This document shows, in pieces, positions 8,414-16,843 of a DNA stretch of 33,105 bases; positions within the stretch are counted from its first letter, which is position 1; each line of letters opens with the position of its first letter. The stretch lies in NCBI GenBank assembly GCA_937868725.1, contig CALMMQ010000038.1, forward strand, positions 1 through 33,105. The letters run 5' to 3'. The position numbers and the translations under genes are program-made. The notes below the pieces were generated by a model that saw only the letters and a program-made list of their open reading frames with translations, ran no database searches and was not told where the DNA came from. This stretch comes from an uncultured Pleomorphomonas sp. (lineage in GTDB: Bacteria; Pseudomonadota; Alphaproteobacteria; Rhizobiales; Pleomorphomonadaceae).

Positions 8414-8758
8414 TTTGCCGGCGCGCCGGTCCGGGGCTGCTGCCCGGGTCGGCGACGATCAGTCCGCGTTCTTCTTGGTATCCATTGCGCCGCATCGGGC
8501 GTTGCTTTGCCATCGGTGGTGCCGCCGGCGGAGCGGCGGCCGGTGCGGCTTTGCATATCTACAATTTTGGCGCGCCACGATTGCAATCTGCGAGTGAGTT
8601 ATCTTGTGTCTTTTGCACAGGATTCACGCCGCATGGAAAACAAACCGCCAAGAAACGTGGTTAAGTAGCGATTAACCCTTCGTGGCTATGGTTACTCCGG
8701 AAACAGTAGATTTGCGCGCAGGCAGAAAGCCGGCTCGCGTCCTTGGAAGGATGAAACC
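8414..8758 (+). other. 345-base intergenic region between glmM and the outer-membrane protein gene
   Basis: No coding region is credible here. The first part (8414-8545) is GC-rich with several overlapping inverted stretches such as GCCGGCGCGCCGG just after the glmM stop. The second part (8550-8758) is markedly less GC-rich and contains the CtrA box at 8661-8675, a GATTC site (CcrM-type GAnTC) at 8621-8625, and the ribosome-binding region GGAAGG just before the start codon at 8759. Confidence 0.7.
8661..8675 (+). promoter_or_regulatory. CtrA-binding box TTAA-N7-TTAA
   Basis: TTAA at 8661-8664 and TTAA at 8672-8675 are separated by exactly seven bases. The flanks extend it to a palindrome (GGTTAA...TTAACC, 8659-8677). 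This is a perfect match to the CtrA consensus of alphaproteobacteria. It lies 83 bases before the outer-membrane protein start codon; a possible -10 element (GGCTAT) begins at 8684. CtrA control of the related omp25 gene has been reported in Brucella. Confidence 0.75.
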
Positions 8759-9583
8759 ATGCACTCCGCGTTTCGAGTCGTTCGCCTGGCTGGAGTTGCC
8801 ATGCTCGGCATGGTTGCGTACCCGGCGTGTGTTCTTGCAGCTGACATGCCCGTCGAATACCCGACCATCGAGGCGCCGGAGCCCATGGCCATCCCGTCGG
8901 TGGGTGGCTGGTATCTGCGCGGCGACATTGGCTACAAGTATTACCAGGCCCCCAAGACCGAACTCAGCAACCCGCTCTATGGTGGCGGCCAGTACACGAC
9001 GGGTGGTCACGACCAGCTGGTCAATGAATCGCTAGGCGCCGCCGCTGATTTCGGCATCGGTGTTGGCTACAAGTTCAATGAATACTTCCGTACCGATCTG
9101 ACGCTCGATTACGAGACGCCGGCCCGCTTCAAGGGCTCGCTGTGGTGCGATTACAACACCACCTCCTGCAACAGCTCGCCGAATGGCGGCTATTACGATA
9201 CCGAGCGCGCCAAGATCGCTGCCTACACGGCCCTGCTCAACGGCTATGCCGATCTCGGCACCTATAACGGCTTCACGCCGTATGTCGGCGCCGGCGTCGG
9301 CGCGTCGTACCTGCAGACCTCGAGCATCCGCTCGTCGAACTATGGTTCCGACGGCTCGTCGATCGAGGGCGACGGCAACTGGAACTTCGCTTGGGCGCTG
9401 ATGGCCGGTGTGTCCTACGCCGTCAACCAGAACCTCAGCGTCGATCTCGGCTACCGCTACCTCAACCTGGGCGACGCCAAGACCAAGGGCGTCACCGACA
9501 GCTTCGGCCAGACCACCGGTCTCAAGTACAACAACATCCAGGCCCATGAAGTGCGCCTCGGTCTGCGCTATCAGTTCAACTGA
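8759..9583 (+). CDS. Omp25/RopB-like outer-membrane beta-barrel protein
   Basis: A 274-residue outer-membrane protein. A signal peptide (hydrophobic LAGVAMLGMVAYPACVLAAD) is likely cut near residue 28. The mature protein opens with GWYLRGDIGYKYY, a typical first barrel strand of the alphaproteobacterial Omp25/Omp31/RopB family. It alternates barrel strands (FGIGVGYKFNEYFRTDLTLDY, YADLGTYNGFTPYVGAGVGA, LSVDLGYRYLNLG) and ends in VRLGLRYQFN. An extracellular loop holds two Cys in WCDYNTTSCNS that could form a disulfide. Such proteins contribute to outer-membrane integrity and surface exposure. The start at 8759 has GGAAGG upstream and gives an intact signal peptide. A perfect CtrA box lies in its promoter region, and a strong terminator follows at 9613-9646, so it is a single-gene unit. 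Confidence 0.92.
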   Translation: MHSAFRVVRLAGVAMLGMVAYPACVLAADMPVEYPTIEAPEPMAIPSVGGWYLRGDIGYKYYQAPKTELSNPLYGGGQYTTGGHDQLVNESLGAAADFGIGVGYKFNEYFRTDLTLDYETPARFKGSLWCDYNTTSCNSSPNGGYYDTERAKIAAYTALLNGYADLGTYNGFTPYVGAGVGASYLQTSSIRSSNYGSDGSSIEGDGNWNFAWALMAGVSYAVNQNLSVDLGYRYLNLGDAKTKGVTDSFGQTTGLKYNNIQAHEVRLGLRYQFN

Positions 9584-9612
9584 GCCGACCGGCCAACGGC
9601 CTGATCATGACG

Positions 9613-9646
9613 CGGCGGGTGCCCCTGGCGGGGTGCCCGCCGTTTT
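9613..9646 (+). terminator. Strong terminator of the outer-membrane protein gene
   Basis: CGGCGGGTGCCCC (9613-9625) pairs with GGGGTGCCCGCCG (9630-9642) through 13 pairs that include two G-U wobbles, with a 4-base loop, followed by TTTT at 9643-9646. Confidence 0.85.
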
Positions 9647-9687
9647 CGCATGCAACCTTAGGCGCAGTGCGTAGGCGCAGGAAGCGC

Positions 9688-9715
9688 CTTGACGCCGACC
9701 GGCACGATGCTGTAG
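9688..9715 (+). promoter_or_regulatory. Candidate sigma-70 promoter for serC
   Basis: CTTGAC at 9688-9693 is a full match to the rhizobial -35 consensus. CTGTAG at 9710-9715 is a partial match to the -10 consensus CTATAT, with 16 bases between. The start site would lie near 9722, leaving a leader of about 50 bases before serC. No riboswitch structure is evident in that leader. Confidence 0.4.
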
Positions 9716-9772
9716 CCACAACAGCGGGACAGCCCTCCCCACCGGGGGACACCTATCTGGAAGGATAGCATT

Positions 9773-10945
9773 ATGACGGATACGTTTACCGCGCCGGCGG
9801 TCAAGCCGGTTATTCCCAATTTTTCCTCTGGTCCGTGCGCCAAGCGTCCTGGTTGGACGGTTGAGGCCCTGAAGGGCACTCCTGTTGGACGTTCGCACCG
9901 CGCCAAGATCGGCAAGGCCAAGCTGGCCGAAGCCATCGACCTCACCCGCAAGGTTCTGCGCGTTCCCGCCGACTACCGCATCGGCATCGTGCCGGCTTCC
10001 GATACCGGCGCCGTCGAGATGGCGCTGTGGTCGCTCCTGGGCGAACGCCCCGTCGACATGCTGGCCTGGGAGTCTTTCGGTTCGGGCTGGGTCACCGACG
10101 TCGTCAAGCAGCTGAAGCTCAAGGACGCCCGCGTCTTCGAGGCGCCGTACGGCGACATCGTCGATTTCGCCAAGGTCGATTTCGACCATGACGTGGTGTT
10201 CACCTGGAACGGCACCACCTCCGGCGTCCGCGTGCCGAACGGCGATGTCATCCCGGCCGACCGCCAGGGCCTGACGATCTGCGATGCCACCTCGGCCGCC
10301 TTCGCCCAGCCGCTGCCGTTCGACAAGCTCGACGTCGTCACCTTCTCCTGGCAGAAGGTGCTGGGCGGCGAGGGCGCCCACGGCATCCTCATTCTCAGCC
10401 CGCGCGCCGTCGCCCGGCTCGAGAGCTACAAGCCGGCCTGGCCGCTGCCGAAGATCTTCCGCCTCACCTCCGGCGGCAAGATCAACGAAGGCATCTTCAA
10501 GGGCGACACCATCAACACGCCGTCGATGATCGCCGTCGAGGACTACATCGACGCCCTGAAGTGGGCCGATGGCATCGGCGGCCTCGAGGCGCTGATCGCC
10601 CGCGCCAACGCCAACACCCAGGTGCTGGTTGACTGGGTGGCTGTCACGCCGTCCGTGGCCTTCCTGGCCAAGACCGAGGCCATCCGCTCCAACACGTCGG
10701 TCTGCCTCAGCTTCGTCGATCCGCGCATCGCCGCCCTTGATGTCGACGGCCAGCAGGCTTTCGTCAAGTCACTGGTCGGCCTGCTCGACAAGGAAGGCGT
10801 CGCCTACGACATCGCCGCCTATCGCGATGCCCCTCCGGGCCTGCGCATCTGGTGCGGTGCCACCGTCGAAGCCTCCGACGTCGCCGCCCTGACCAAGTGG
10901 ATCGACTGGGCGTTTGCCAAGGTCGTGGCCGGCCTCAAGGTCTGA
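9773..10945 (+). CDS. serC: Phosphoserine aminotransferase
   Basis: PLP enzyme of the cytosol that transfers the amino group of glutamate to 3-phosphohydroxypyruvate, the second step of serine synthesis; it may also serve pyridoxal phosphate synthesis. At 390 residues it is the longer alphaproteobacterial type. Visible signals are [14 protein letters not shown] at the N-terminus (substrate binding), the PLP-lysine region [29 protein letters not shown] and NTPSM. AAGGA lies about 8 bases before the ATG. serA, the preceding step in the pathway, follows after 185 bases in the same direction, so the two genes form a serine-synthesis locus. A hairpin lies between them. Confidence 0.97.
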   Translation: MTDTFTAPAVKPVIPNFSSGPCAKRPGWTVEALKGTPVGRSHRAKIGKAKLAEAIDLTRKVLRVPADYRIGIVPASDTGAVEMALWSLLGERPVDMLAWESFGSGWVTDVVKQLKLKDARVFEAPYGDIVDFAKVDFDHDVVFTWNGTTSGVRVPNGDVIPADRQGLTICDATSAAFAQPLPFDKLDVVTFSWQKVLGGEGAHGILILSPRAVARLESYKPAWPLPKIFRLTSGGKINEGIFKGDTINTPSMIAVEDYIDALKWADGIGGLEALIARANANTQVLVDWVAVTPSVAFLAKTEAIRSNTSVCLSFVDPRIAALDVDGQQAFVKSLVGLLDKEGVAYDIAAYRDAPPGLRIWCGATVEASDVAALTKWIDWAFAKVVAGLKV

Positions 10946-10991
10946 TCGCCCAATCCGGCGCAGCGGAGAGGGGCGCTTCCTCTCTCCTTCT

Positions 10992-11011
10992 CCCTCCCCG
11001 CCCGGGGAGGG
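10992..11011 (+). terminator. Hairpin between serC and serA
   Basis: CCCTCCCC (10992-10999) pairs with GGGGAGGG (11004-11011) around a 4-base loop. There is no T tract after it, so it may stabilise or attenuate the transcript rather than end it. Confidence 0.35.
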
Positions 11012-11130
11012 ACACATCCCTGGCACTTCCAATCCGGCAATCCCCGTTTCGGGCCAGTCTTCGCGTCACTTCTGTCTGGTGTTGACCGGCAAGGCGCGTG
11101 GCTCTCGCCCCGTATCAGGAGAACTCCATC

Positions 11131-12717
11131 ATGGCTCCTCGCGTACTCATTTCCGACAAGCTGTCCACCACCGCCGTGCAGATCTTCAAGGATCGCGGTG
11201 TCGAAGTCGACTACCAGCCCGATCTCGGCAAGGACAAGGAGAAGTTCCTCGAGATCATCGGCAACTATGACGGTCTTGCCATCCGCTCGGCCAGCAAGGT
11301 GACCGAGAAGGTGCTGGCCGCCGCCAAGAATCTCAAGGTGATCGGTCGCGCCGGCATCGGTGTCGACAACGTCGACGTGCCGGCCGCCACGGCGCGCGGC
11401 ATCATCGTCATGAACACGCCGTTCGGCAACTCGATCACCACCGCCGAGCACGCCATCGCCATGATGTTCGCGCTGGCTCGCGACATTCCCGAAGCCAACG
11501 CCTCGACGCAGGCCGGCAAGTGGGAGAAGAACCGCTTCATGGGCGTGGAGCTGACCTCCAAGACGCTCGGCATCATCGGTTGCGGCAACATCGGCTCGAT
11601 CGTCGCCGATCGCGCCATCGGCCTCAAGATGCGCGTCATCGCCTACGATCCGTTCCTGAGCGCCGAGCGTGCCGTGGAAATCGGTGTCGAGAAGGTTGAA
11701 CTCGACGACGTGTTCCGTCGTTCCGACTTCATCACGCTGCACGTGCCGCTGACGGAAAAGACGCGCAACATCATCGACATGGCCGCCATCCTCAAGATGA
11801 AGAAGGGTGTCCGCATCATCAACTGCGCCCGTGGCGGTCTGATTGTCGAGGCCGATCTCAAGCAGGCGCTCGATTCCGGTCACGTCGCCGGCGCCGCCCT
11901 TGACGTGTTCGAGGCCGAGCCGGCCACCGACAATCCGCTGTTTGGCAATCCCAAGGTGGTCTGCACGCCGCATCTCGGCGCCTCCACCACCGAAGCGCAG
12001 GAAAACGTCGCGCTGCAGGTGGCCGAGCAGATGGCCGACTACCTGACCAAGGGCGCCGTGTCCAACGCCCTCAACATGCCGTCGATCACCGCCGAGGAAG
12101 CGCCGCGGCTGATGCCGTTCGTCAAGCTCGCCGAGCAGATCGGTTCCTTCGCCGGCCAGCTCACCGACACCGGCCTCAAGGCGGTGCGCATCGAGTACCG
12201 TGGCGACGTGGCGGCCATGAACACCCGCGCCCTGACGTCGGCGGCGCTGACCGGCGTGCTGCAGCCGCAGCTGCAGTCGGTCAACATGGTGTCGGCGCCG
12301 ATCATGGCCAAGGAGCGCGGCATCAACGTCTCGGAAATCCGCAACGACGACGCCGAGAACTATGACAGCCTGATTCGCCTGACGCTGGTCACCGACAAGC
12401 TCGAGCGGTCGATCGCCGGCACGGTGTTCGCCGACGGCCATCCGCGCATCGTCGAGATCAAGGGCATCAAGATGGACGCCGAGTTCGCTTCGTCGATGAT
12501 CTACGTCACCAACGAGGACAAGCCGGGCTTCATCGGTCGCTTCGCCGGGCTGATCGGCGACGCCGGCCTCAACATCGCCACCTTCGCGCTTGGTCGCAAG
12601 GAACGGGGCGACGATGCCATCTGTCTGGTCGAGGTCGATGGCGACGTGCCGGCCAGCGTGCTCGATGCCGTCACCAAGCTCGCCGGCGTCCGCCATGCCA
12701 AGGCGCTGAAGTTCTAG
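11131..12717 (+). CDS. serA: D-3-phosphoglycerate dehydrogenase
   Basis: NAD-dependent cytosolic enzyme that oxidises 3-phosphoglycerate to 3-phosphohydroxypyruvate, the committed step of serine synthesis. At 528 residues it is the long form, with an extra intervening domain and a C-terminal ACT domain. Visible signals are GRAGIGVDNVDVPAATARG, the nucleotide-binding GCGNIGSIVADRA, the catalytic Arg in NCARGGLIVE, the Glu in DVFEAEP and the His in PHLGAST. The ACT part at the C-terminus (MIYVTNEDKPGFIGRFAGLI) suggests allosteric control, probably by serine. The ATG at 11131 is preceded by AGGAGA at 9 bases, which rules out the longer in-frame start. The TAG stop is the first three bases of a palindromic repeat element. 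Confidence 0.98.
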   Translation: MAPRVLISDKLSTTAVQIFKDRGVEVDYQPDLGKDKEKFLEIIGNYDGLAIRSASKVTEKVLAAAKNLKVIGRAGIGVDNVDVPAATARGIIVMNTPFGNSITTAEHAIAMMFALARDIPEANASTQAGKWEKNRFMGVELTSKTLGIIGCGNIGSIVADRAIGLKMRVIAYDPFLSAERAVEIGVEKVELDDVFRRSDFITLHVPLTEKTRNIIDMAAILKMKKGVRIINCARGGLIVEADLKQALDSGHVAGAALDVFEAEPATDNPLFGNPKVVCTPHLGASTTEAQENVALQVAEQMADYLTKGAVSNALNMPSITAEEAPRLMPFVKLAEQIGSFAGQLTDTGLKAVRIEYRGDVAAMNTRALTSAALTGVLQPQLQSVNMVSAPIMAKERGINVSEIRNDDAENYDSLIRLTLVTDKLERSIAGTVFADGHPRIVEIKGIKMDAEFASSMIYVTNEDKPGFIGRFAGLIGDAGLNIATFALGRKERGDDAICLVEVDGDVPASVLDAVTKLAGVRHAKALKF

Positions 12718-12830
12718 AGCGCTTTCCGACCTGACGGAATCATCAGGTCGACAAGAAATCGCTCCAGATTCAATAAGTTGAGCAGCCGCTTGTCGATCAT
12801 GTTGTTTCAACATGATCGACGGATGCTCTA
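12715..12830 (+). repeat. Mosaic palindromic intergenic element overlapping the serA stop
   Basis: A 116-base element bounded by TAGAGC (12715-12720) and its inverse GCTCTA (12825-12830). Inside are an 8-pair hairpin (CGACCTGA at 12727-12734 with TCAGGTCG at 12743-12750) and a perfect 13-pair hairpin with a TTT loop (12792-12804 with 12808-12820). The termini and the AGAGCGCTTTCC opening resemble dispersed mosaic palindromes that are abundant in Hyphomicrobiales genomes. I see only this copy in the window. The serA stop codon is supplied by its first three bases. Confidence 0.75.
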
Positions 12831-12857
12831 AGTTTCTTCAGCTTCAGCCAAGATCGG

Positions 12858-12881
12858 GGGCGGCCTTGCGGCCGCCCTTTT
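12858..12881 (+). terminator. Terminator of serA
   Basis: GGGCGGCC (12858-12865) pairs perfectly with GGCCGCCC (12870-12877) around TTGC, followed by TTTT (12878-12881). It lies just past the convergent end of the minus-strand transporter gene. Confidence 0.85.
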
Positions 12882-12886
12882 GCTAT

Positions 12887-13810
12887 TCAGGCGTGGCGCT
12901 TGCTCCATTCGGCCCAGAAGATGCCGCCGAGCACCAGGGCCAGCGCCAGCCCGTGATAGAGGTGAAAGCTCTCGCCGAGCAGGACGACGGCAAGGATGGA
13001 GGCGAATACCGGGATGAGATTGATGAACACGCCGGCCCGCCCCGGTCCCACCAGCTCGACGCCGCGCATGAAGAACACCTGGGCGATCACCGAGGGAAAG
13101 ACGGCGCAATAGGCGATGAGACCCCAGCCGTAGAGCGACGGGCTCAGGTACTGGCCCATGGCGATCTCGCCGGCAAGGAAGGGTAGCGAGGTCAGGAAGG
13201 CCGAGGTCGACAGGCCGGCGAAGAAGCTGAGGCCGCCAACCTTGGGCCGGTCGGGCAGAAACACCGTGTAGAGGGCGTAGACGACGCAGGCACCGAGCAT
13301 CAGCAGGTCGCCGAAGTTGAAGTCGAGCGTCGTGAGGGTGGCGAGATCGCCCTTGGTGGCGATGACGGCGACGCCGAGCAGCGTGCCGGCCATGCCGGCG
13401 ATCTGGCCCCAGCCGGCGCGCAGGCCGCGGATCAGGAAGGCGAAGACGAAAACGAGGCCGGGCAGGGCGCCCTGGATGATGCCGATGTTGACCGCCGTGG
13501 TGAAATGGGCGGCGACGTAATAGAAGGCGTTGAAGCAGGTGAAGCCCAGCGCTCCCATGATGGCGATGTAGCCGAGCCGGCCGCGCAGCACCGGCCAGTC
13601 GCGCGCCACCTGGCGGGCGGCGAACACCACGATCAGCAGCAGCACGCCGAGCCAGCGATAGGTGGTGAGCGCCATGGGCGAAACTTCGCCGCGCGCCAGT
13701 CGGCTGGCGATGACGTTGCCGGCCCAGAACAGCGACGACAGGGTCAACAGGAGATAGGGGCGGTCGTAGACGTTCGCCGCAGGATGTACCGCCATTGGTC
13801 GTTCAACCAT
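12887..13810 (-). CDS. DMT-superfamily (EamA) transporter
   Basis: A 307-residue inner-membrane protein with about ten hydrophobic helices in two EamA halves (about residues 15-145 and 160-300), the normal drug/metabolite transporter layout. Typical signals are LLLTLSSLFWAGNVIASRLA at the start of the first half, YYVAAHFTTAVNIGIIQGALP in its last helices, and LIPVFASILAVVLLGE in the second. Members export amino acids, metabolites or drugs; the substrate cannot be told from sequence. It converges with serA. The ATG at 13810 is used; Met6 at 13795 is an alternative, and neither has a strong ribosome-binding site. The divergent GFA-family gene starts 148 bases away. Confidence 0.9.
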   Translation of the reverse strand: MVERPMAVHPAANVYDRPYLLLTLSSLFWAGNVIASRLARGEVSPMALTTYRWLGVLLLIVVFAARQVARDWPVLRGRLGYIAIMGALGFTCFNAFYYVAAHFTTAVNIGIIQGALPGLVFVFAFLIRGLRAGWGQIAGMAGTLLGVAVIATKGDLATLTTLDFNFGDLLMLGACVVYALYTVFLPDRPKVGGLSFFAGLSTSAFLTSLPFLAGEIAMGQYLSPSLYGWGLIAYCAVFPSVIAQVFFMRGVELVGPGRAGVFINLIPVFASILAVVLLGESFHLYHGLALALVLGGIFWAEWSKRHA

Positions 13811-13958
13811 TCATCTTTTTCAGTTGGCCGAACAATGCACACCGGGGCGATGGCGGCAAGTCCGGAACTGTCTTTGCCGGTACGGATGGCCGTGTTGCCT
13901 GCCGCGAGGGTTCCAGCGTAGGCTTGCCGGTCGTGACAGGGTATTTCGCGAGGCATTC

Positions 13959-14417
13959 ATGACCGCATCACGTATCACCGGCGGCTGCCAGTGCGGCGCT
14001 GTCCGCTTTGCCGTCGAGGGGCCGCTCGGCCGGGCCAGCATTTGCCATTGCCGCATGTGCCAAAAGGCGTTCGGCTCGTTGTTCGGGCCGCTGGTATCGG
14101 CGCCGAACGAGCATTTTGCCTGGACCAGGGAGGAGCCCGCCTGGTTCCGGAGTTCCAACCTGGTGCGGCGCGGCTTCTGTGCCAAGTGCGGCACGCCGCT
14201 CGCCTACGACTGGGGCGGGCCGGCCATGGAACTTGCCATCGGCGCCTTTGATGATCCCGAACCGATCCGGCCGACCATCCAGGTCGGTCTCGAGCACAAG
14301 CTCTCCTGGTTCGGCGAACTCGACGGCCTGCCGACGCGCAGCCCCGACGAGCAGGCGAAGGCGGCGAGCATGTTCTCGCGCGTGGTGTCCTACCAGCACC
14401 CCGACCACGACACCTGA
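13959..14417 (+). CDS. GFA-family zinc protein (glutathione-dependent formaldehyde-activating-like)
   Basis: A 152-residue cytosolic protein of the GFA/CENP-V fold. Zinc-binding Cys sets are intact: GGCQCGAVRF, CHCRMCQKAFG and FCAKCGTPLAYD. The founding member, Gfa, was linked to S-hydroxymethylglutathione formation, but most relatives have no known activity. The ATG at 13959 begins right before the first Cys motif, as is usual in the family (MTASRITGGCQCG); longer in-frame starts would add an unrelated tail. It runs divergently from the DMT transporter and is followed in the same direction by an Old Yellow Enzyme homologue after 113 bases. Confidence 0.92.
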   Translation: MTASRITGGCQCGAVRFAVEGPLGRASICHCRMCQKAFGSLFGPLVSAPNEHFAWTREEPAWFRSSNLVRRGFCAKCGTPLAYDWGGPAMELAIGAFDDPEPIRPTIQVGLEHKLSWFGELDGLPTRSPDEQAKAASMFSRVVSYQHPDHDT

Positions 14418-14530
14418 CGATCACGGAAAGTTTGGCTTGGCCGATCTTGTCGTCCGGCAAGGCGGTACATACTCATCTAGTGTCTTGCCGACCCCCATCG
14501 GCCCCGTTCCCTTGCTTTCAAGGACTTGCA

Positions 14531-15586
14531 ATGCCGACGCTTTTTGACCCTGTCCGCCTCGGAGCTCTCGAGCTGCCGAACCGTATCGTCATGGCGCCGC
14601 TGACGCGCGCCCGCGCCACCGACGACCGCATTCCGACGCCGGTGATGGCCGAATACTACGTCCAGCGCGCTAGCGCCGGCCTCATCCTCACCGAGGCAAC
14701 CATCGTGTCGCCGCAGGGGGCTGGCTACGCCCGGACGCCGGGCATCTACAGCGATGCCCAGGTCGAGGCCTGGAAGCCGATCACCGAGGCCGTGCACAAG
14801 GCCGGCGGCCGCATGGTGATGCAGCTCTGGCACGTCGGTCGCATCTCCGATCCGTCGCTGCTCGGCGGCGAACTGCCGGTGGCGCCCTCGGCCATCCAGC
14901 CGGCCGGTCACGTCAGCCTGCTGCGGCCGATGCGCCCCTATGTGACGCCGCGCGCCCTCGACATCGGCGAGCTGCCAGGTATCGTCGAAGCGTTCCGGCG
15001 CGGGGCGGAGAACGCCCGCAAGGCCGGCTTCGACGGCGTGGAAATCCATGGCGCCAACGGCTATCTGCTCGATCAGTTCCTGCAGGACAAGACCAACAGG
15101 CGCACCGACGCCTACGGCGGCCCGGTGGAGAACCGGGCGCGGCTGATGCTCGAGGCGGTGGACGCGGCGGTGTCGGTCTGGGGCGCGGCGCGCGTCGGCC
15201 TGCATCTGGCGCCGCGCGGCGACAGCCACGACATCGGCGACAGCGATCCGAAGGCGACGTTCGGTTACGTCGCCCGCCAAGCCGGCAAGCGCGGCCTCGC
15301 CTTCATCTTCACCCGCGAGCATCCGGACGCGCCGCGCCTGACGCCGCACCTCAAGGCCGAGTTCGGCGGGGCGCTGATCACCAACGAGGGGCTCGACGCC
15401 GCCAAGGCGCAGGCCGATCTCGATAACAGCCTTGCCGATGCCGTCGCCTTCGGCAAGGCGTATATCGCCAATCCCGATCTGGTCGCCCGGCTGCGGCGCG
15501 GGGCGGCGCTCAATCCGCTGGTGCCGGAAACCATCTACGCCGATGGCGCGCTCGGCTACACCGACTATCCGGCGCTCGCCGGCTGA
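14531..15586 (+). CDS. Old Yellow Enzyme family NADH:flavin oxidoreductase
   Basis: A 351-residue FMN-dependent ene-reductase of the OYE/NemA class. These enzymes reduce activated C=C bonds, nitro esters or N-ethylmaleimide with NAD(P)H. Signatures in order are NRIVMAPLTRARA (FMN binding), MQLWHVGRISDPS, DGVEIHGANGYLLDQFLQ, NRRTDAYGGPVENRARL and ALITNEGLDAAKAQ. Length and order match classical OYEs. The ATG at 14531 begins at the conserved LFDPVRLGALELPNR region; longer in-frame starts add a non-family tail. A Cys-based redox sensor as in YqjM is not obvious. The physiological substrate is unknown; such genes often answer electrophile stress, and the GFA-family gene upstream would fit that idea. 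Confidence 0.95.
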   Translation: MPTLFDPVRLGALELPNRIVMAPLTRARATDDRIPTPVMAEYYVQRASAGLILTEATIVSPQGAGYARTPGIYSDAQVEAWKPITEAVHKAGGRMVMQLWHVGRISDPSLLGGELPVAPSAIQPAGHVSLLRPMRPYVTPRALDIGELPGIVEAFRRGAENARKAGFDGVEIHGANGYLLDQFLQDKTNRRTDAYGGPVENRARLMLEAVDAAVSVWGAARVGLHLAPRGDSHDIGDSDPKATFGYVARQAGKRGLAFIFTREHPDAPRLTPHLKAEFGGALITNEGLDAAKAQADLDNSLADAVAFGKAYIANPDLVARLRRGAALNPLVPETIYADGALGYTDYPALAG

Positions 15587-15642
15587 TCGGACAGACCATC
15601 GGCGGCTGGCCTCAGGGCCGGTCGCCGATGATGCAGGCCTAT

Positions 15643-15657
15643 GTACAAACCAAGAAC
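15643..15657 (+). promoter_or_regulatory. Probable LexA (SOS) box before ruvC
   Basis: GTAC at 15643-15646 and GAAC at 15654-15657 are separated by exactly seven bases. The alphaproteobacterial LexA site is GAAC-N7-GAAC (GTTC-N7-GTTC on the other strand), so seven of eight key bases match. The CAAA after the first half and the AT after the second also resemble known sites. The site ends 19 bases before the ruvC start codon, where LexA would block transcription. ruvC is a known SOS gene in this class. Confidence 0.6.
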
Positions 15658-15676
15658 ATGCCGCTAGGCTCGCGGC

Positions 15677-16198
15677 ATGGACACGTTCACGCGAATCATC
15701 GGCATCGATCCCGGACTGCGGCGCACCGGCTGGGGCGTCATCGACACGCTTGGCAACTCCGTGCGCTTCGTCGCCTCGGGACTGGTGACGTCCGACGGCG
15801 ATCTCGACCTCGCCAGCCGGCTCTGCCAGCTGCACGACGGCCTTGACGCCGTGCTGGCCGAGTACAAGCCGGACGAGGCGTCGATCGAGCAGACCTTCGT
15901 CAACAAGGACGCCGGGGCGACGCTGAAGCTCGGCCAGGCGCGCGGCATCGCGCTGCTGGTGCCGGCGCGGCGCGGTCTGCCGGTGGCCGAATACGCCCCC
16001 AACGCCGTCAAGAAGGCGATCGTCGGAGCCGGCCACGCCGAGAAGGGGCAGATCCGCGTCATGGTCAAGGTGCTGATGCCCAAGGCGACGTTCGAGTCCG
16101 ACGACGCCGCCGACGCTCTGGCCATCGCGCTCACCCACGCCCATCATCGCGGCTCGGCGACGGCGCGGCTGGCGCGGGCGGTGGCAGAAGCCTCATGA
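15677..16198 (+). CDS. ruvC: Holliday-junction resolvase RuvC
   Basis: A 173-residue Mg2+-dependent endonuclease that cuts Holliday junctions symmetrically during recombinational repair, acting with RuvA and RuvB. The catalytic acidic residues are in place: Asp11 in [17 protein letters not shown], the Glu in [21 protein letters not shown], and the Asp pair in [18 protein letters not shown]. Length is typical. The ATG at 15677 is fixed by the short conserved N-terminus. ruvA follows 27 bases later, so the two are cotranscribed. A probable SOS box lies immediately upstream. Confidence 0.98.
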   Translation: MDTFTRIIGIDPGLRRTGWGVIDTLGNSVRFVASGLVTSDGDLDLASRLCQLHDGLDAVLAEYKPDEASIEQTFVNKDAGATLKLGQARGIALLVPARRGLPVAEYAPNAVKKAIVGAGHAEKGQIRVMVKVLMPKATFESDDAADALAIALTHAHHRGSATARLARAVAEAS

Positions 16199-16225
16199 CG
16201 ACGGTGGACGACAGGGAGGAACGGC

Positions 16226-16843
16226 ATGATCGGCAAGCTCAAGGGCATCGTGGACAGCTTCGGCGATGACTGGGTGATCCTCGATGTCCAGGGGGTCGGC
16301 TATCAGGTGTTCTGCTCGGCGCGCACGCTGCAGCGTCTGCCCAAGGCGGGCGAAGCGGCGACATTGTCGATCGAGACCATGGTGCGCGAGGACATGATCC
16401 GCCTCTACGGCTTCTCCAACGACATCGAGCGTGAGTGGTTCCGCCTGCTGCTGACGGTGCAGGGCGTGGGGGCCAAGGTGTCGCTGGGCGTTTTGTCGGT
16501 GCTCGATCCCGGTCAGCTCGCCACGGCCATTTCCGTGAAGGACCTGACGGCCATCGCCCGGGCCCCGGGGGTGGGCAAGCGGGTGGCCGAACGCATCGCC
16601 ACCGAGCTCAAGGACAAGGCACCGGCCTTCGCCGACGCCGATCCGACGGTGATCCGCATCGCCGCCGACGTGGCCGAGGCGCGCGTCGCCGGCCCGGTGG
16701 CCGAGGCGGTGTCGGCGCTGACCAATCTCGGCTACGCCCAGCTGCAGGCGGCGGCCGCCGTGTCCGCCGCCGCCAAATCGGCGGGGCCAGAGGCGACGAC
16801 GACGCAACTCATCCGGCTTGGCCTCAAGGAACTGGCGCGCTGA
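16226..16843 (+). CDS. ruvA: Holliday-junction branch-migration protein RuvA
   Basis: A 205-residue DNA-binding subunit of the RuvAB branch-migration motor. It opens with [20 protein letters not shown], the OB-fold start of RuvA. Two helix-hairpin-helix DNA-binding motifs are visible ([17 protein letters not shown] and [15 protein letters not shown]). The C-terminal domain that contacts RuvB ([20 protein letters not shown]) is complete. AGGGAGGAA precedes the ATG. Its usual partner ruvB, which follows ruvA in most relatives, is absent: the next gene is a short-chain dehydrogenase 172 bases on. That gap contains two GAGTC sites 11 bases apart but no ruvB remnant that I can see. Confidence 0.98.
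   Translation: MIGKLKGIVDSFGDDWVILDVQGVGYQVFCSARTLQRLPKAGEAATLSIETMVREDMIRLYGFSNDIEREWFRLLLTVQGVGAKVSLGVLSVLDPGQLATAISVKDLTAIARAPGVGKRVAERIATELKDKAPAFADADPTVIRIAADVAEARVAGPVAEAVSALTNLGYAQLQAAAAVSAAAKSAGPEATTTQLIRLGLKELAR

Noticed and set aside
9647-9772. Riboswitch in the serC leader
   Set aside because: The leader after the candidate promoter is only about 50 bases and shows no known aptamer features.
10819-12813. Long minus-strand frame opposite serA
   Set aside because: Antisense shadow of serA, with Asp/His/Gly-rich low-complexity translation.
14477-16147. Long minus-strand frame opposite the OYE and ruvC genes
   Set aside because: Antisense shadow of two clear genes; no recognisable protein features.
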